Shown piece after piece: positions 60,580 to 64,000 of a stretch of 64,000 nucleotides of DNA. Numbering within the stretch: position 1 is the stretch's first letter; the number at the start of each line of letters is the position of its first letter. Made by a program: the position numbers and the translations under genes. This DNA is from Granulicatella adiacens ATCC 49175. GTDB lineage: Bacteria; Bacillota; Bacilli; Lactobacillales; Aerococcaceae. A model generated the notes under the pieces. The model searched no databases. It was given only the letters and a program-made list of their open reading frames with translations, and was not told the origin of the DNA. Location of the stretch: NCBI RefSeq assembly GCF_025150565.1, contig NZ_CP102283.1, forward strand, positions 1,736,001-1,800,000, in the 5' to 3' direction.

Positions 60580-60762
60580 GATTTTTGAAACTTACGGATT
60601 TCATAATAACAATAACAGGAAGTGCACTAAAACGAATAAGACGGAGTTAGGAATTCATTCCTTACTCCGTCTTTGAGGCTTTAGAGGTGAGAGACCATAG
60701 GCTCGAACCGGTGCCTTGTTATTGTTTTTATGAAGTAAATCCGTAAGGATTTTCAAAAATCG
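60580..60762 (+). repeat. Structured interspersed element, copy 8
   Basis: The outer helix pairs CGATTTTTGAAA, CTTACGGATTT, ATAATAACAATAACA with TGTTATTGTTTTTAT, AAATCCGTAAG and TTTTCAAAAATCG. Hairpin 1 is AGACGGAGTTAGGAAT/ATTCCTTACTCCGTCT, then TTTGAGGCTTTAGAGG, hairpin 2 GAGAGACCATAGGCTC and CCGGTGCC. It ends 13 nt from the guaB stop codon. With copy 7 it forms a tandem pair. Confidence 0.85.
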
Positions 60763-60775
60763 CGTTTAATTTATT

Positions 60776-62272
<1,497 letters not shown>

Positions 62273-62290
62273 TTAAATTTATTAACGAAT

Positions 62291-62376
62291 AATATACCAT
62301 TTTTTTGGCAAAATGCAAGCTTTTTCACAGTATTTATCATCATTCACAAAAGTTTTACATTTCATTGTTCGCATTT
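62291..62376 (-). promoter_or_regulatory. guaB promoter with candidate PurR box
   Basis: -35 TTGCAT (about 62318-62313), 16 nt and -10 TATATT (62296-62291) read leftwards. AAATGCGAACAAT (62376-62364) matches the lactococcal PurBox AWWWCCGAACWWT at 12 of 13 positions, about 85 nt before the start, near the distance known for PurR activation. Confidence 0.45.
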
Positions 62377-62461
62377 TTAGAAACATTAATTTTTTAAAAA
62401 TTTCCCTCTCACCCTCCACAGATTGTGCTACACTATAAGTAACAAGGAAAGGATGATTCGC

Positions 62462-63232
62462 GTGAAAAAACAACTGTTATCGGCGGTTGTACTGAGCCTA
62501 GTTCTTCTTGGTTGCTCAAATAAAAACAATCCGAGTGAAACTACGGCCTCTCCATCAACCTCTACGCAAACAACAAATACCACGACTACTAGTACAACGA
62601 CAACTGGAAAAACGACTTCTTCTAGCACAGAGGCTTCCTCTGAAGAATCCTCTACTAAGGACATAGCGACAGAAAAACAACAATCCGCTCAAGAAAGTGG
62701 GATGGCGGATGTCTCTTTAGGCTATCAGATGGTTGTCAATAAGAAACACGCTCTTCCTTCGACTTACGCTCCGGGAGAAGATCCTACCGCTGGGGCACAA
62801 GTGAAGAAACTCATTCAAAAAATGCAAGAACTGGAATATCCAATCAGTGATGTTTACAGCGGATATCGCTCTTATGAATATCAAGAACAACTCTATAACA
62901 ATTATGTCGCTCGTGAAGGCAAAGAGGCTGCGGATACGTATTCTGCAAGACCTGGCTACAGCGAACATCAAACCGGACTAGCCTTTGATCTCTTAGATAC
63001 AACAGGAAATTTATTAGACGGTGAAGAAAATAAGGATGCCATCGACTGGCTCCACACCCACGCTCATGAGTATGGATTTATTATCCGATTCCAAGCTGGA
63101 AAAGAAGCCATCACTGGATACCAAGCCGAAGCCTGGCATTTACGCTATGTCGGCGACAAAGCAACAGACATCTATAACTCCGGCCTCTCCCTTGAAGAAT
63201 ACTACGGAGTAGAAGGTGGCGGGTACAAATAG
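62462..63232 (+). CDS. VanY-type D-Ala-D-Ala carboxypeptidase lipoprotein
   Basis: The 256-residue protein starts at GTG 62462 (MKKQLLSAVVLSLVLLGCSN), with AAAGG 9 nt before; an ATG three codons upstream overlaps that site. The lipobox LLGC is followed by a very Thr/Ser-rich linker (about 25-70). The zinc peptidase domain has YSEHQTGLAFDL (SxHxxGxAxD) and EAWHLRYVG (ExxWHxR variant). It trims the terminal D-Ala of peptidoglycan stems outside the membrane. Monocistronic. Confidence 0.92.
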   Translation: MKKQLLSAVVLSLVLLGCSNKNNPSETTASPSTSTQTTNTTTTSTTTTGKTTSSSTEASSEESSTKDIATEKQQSAQESGMADVSLGYQMVVNKKHALPSTYAPGEDPTAGAQVKKLIQKMQELEYPISDVYSGYRSYEYQEQLYNNYVAREGKEAADTYSARPGYSEHQTGLAFDLLDTTGNLLDGEENKDAIDWLHTHAHEYGFIIRFQAGKEAITGYQAEAWHLRYVGDKATDIYNSGLSLEEYYGVEGGGYK

Positions 63233-63451
63233 GATGTGAGTCTTCGCGCTTAGAAATCGACCACTGGACCAAACCAACGCAAGCATCGTTAAATTACCAA
63301 CATTTAATTTTTTTTGCCGTAATTGCTTGTATAGAAATGGTAATAAAAAAATCAACAAAATCACTAATTAGATGGAAACAGCTAACTTGTTTCCAAGGTA
63401 GATTCTTTTAATACACTTCATAATTTGTAATCAGTTGAAACAAAAATAAAA

Positions 63452-63475
63452 AAGCAAGGTGAATTCACCTTGCTT
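63452..63475. terminator. Bidirectional terminator between vanY-like and ATPase genes
   Basis: AAGCAAGGTGAATTCACCTTGCTT is a perfect palindrome with A/T runs on both sides, ending 6 nt from the stop codon of the minus-strand ATPase. Confidence 0.85.
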
Positions 63476-63481
63476 TTATTT

Positions 63482-64000
63482 TTAAATATATGTCAAACTC
63501 TTTCCAATAATAAAAGTGGTTGTCACATTATGCAATACTGCCAAAACACTTGGAGATAACACATCGATTAGCCCTAACCCCATCAAGAAAGTATTAATTC
63601 CTACTGTATTTTTTAAATTCAAATCCAATTGATGATTCAATTGATCCGTAATCGTATCTAACACATGTAGTCCTGTCAACTGTTCATTTAAAAATAATAT
63701 ATCACTCGCTTGGCGAGCGATATCTGAAGCTCCAGCCATCACAACCCCTACATTTGCTAAAGAAAGTGCGGCAGAATCATTAATTCCGTCTCCAATCATC
63801 AACACATGATGGCCTTGATCTTTCAATTGCTGAATAACTTGATGCTTTTGTTCAGGTTTTACTTGAGTGTAGACCTTATCAAAAGAAATGAGAGAACAAA
63901 TCGTTTCCGTCCGTTTTTGTGTATCTCCGGTAAGAAGAACTATCTGCTTACCTTTTTCCTTTAATTCATGCAATAATTCAATAGCCTCTGGGCGTAGCGG
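63482..64000 (-). CDS. Heavy-metal P1B-type ATPase, C-terminal part (continues off window)
   Basis: The last 172 codons hold the HAD phosphatase half of a P-type ATPase: VLLTGDTQKRTETIC, the hinge MIGDGINDSAALSLA and MAGASDIARQASDILFL, then a TM segment (NTFLMGLGLIDVLSPSVLAV). DLNLKNTVGINTF replaces the usual KQN motif. This resembles the short-C-terminus ATPases of Lactobacillales related to CtpV/ZosA rather than CadA. The metal cannot be told without the N-terminal part. Confidence 0.85.
   Translation of the reverse strand, partial: PLRPEAIELLHELKEKGKQIVLLTGDTQKRTETICSLISFDKVYTQVKPEQKHQVIQQLKDQGHHVLMIGDGINDSAALSLANVGVVMAGASDIARQASDILFLNEQLTGLHVLDTITDQLNHQLDLNLKNTVGINTFLMGLGLIDVLSPSVLAVLHNVTTTFIIGKSLTYI

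Noticed and set aside
63140-63364. Minus-strand hydrophobic frame after the VanY-like gene
   Set aside because: It overlaps the end of the real gene on the other strand, has no ribosome binding site and no family resemblance.

Overview
The window is a chromosomal segment of a low-GC Gram-positive bacterium, most likely Lactobacillales; a Carnobacteriaceae/Aerococcaceae-type genome such as Granulicatella is my best guess, but the species is not proven. The evidence is the tadA / SRP RNA / dnaX / ybaB / recR neighbourhood, a glmS ribozyme, CopY-type cop boxes, a GAAC-N4-GTTC SOS box, Fst-type and holin-like type I toxins, and lipoproteins with a signal peptide, lipobox and Thr-rich linker.

Layout. 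1-5.9 kb: the end of a FAD oxidoreductase gene, an amidase, a GNAT acetyltransferase, an SOS-controlled yolD/Y-polymerase pair and a MATE exporter. 6-21 kb is an accessory/defence region: an overlapping nuclease + membrane-protein pair, a methyltransferase, an Fst-like type I toxin-antitoxin locus with an orphan second antisense RNA, a lipoprotein operon, a complete type I restriction-modification operon (regulator-hsdM-hsdS-hsdR), a small HTH operon with two tandem operator palindromes, and a coiled-coil membrane protein. 21-36 kb is a mosaic of mobile DNA: an intact IS3-family element using -1 frameshifting, a second type I toxin locus, a RelB antitoxin lacking its middle, a truncated phosphomutase-like gene, a dead IS copy, cadCA, copB and mco with duplicated copper promoters, and wreckage of a RepA_N plasmid (repA and relaxase fragments). 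36-46 kb: a lipoprotein hydrolase, yjjG and a striking tandem array of small two-TM paralogues (about a dozen units, two double-length fusions, two broken members), interrupted by a plus-strand hydrolase and a TIGR02328 gene. 46-64 kb is core: recR-ybaB-dnaX, helD, SRP RNA, semiSWEET, tadA, a low-molecular-weight phosphatase, glmS with its ribozyme, guaB, a VanY-like lipoprotein and the end of a P-type metal ATPase.

The main undescribed feature is an interspersed family of 120-190 nt structured elements. Seven full or nearly full copies and one deleted copy lie in this one window, almost all just downstream of stop codons. All share two hairpins separated by a conserved strand (TTTGAAGCTYGGTAGG) and followed by CCGGTGCC, enclosed by a long outer helix. 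The helix sequences differ from copy to copy while pairing is kept, so structure is conserved rather than sequence. The second candidate novelty is the tandem two-TM paralogue array.
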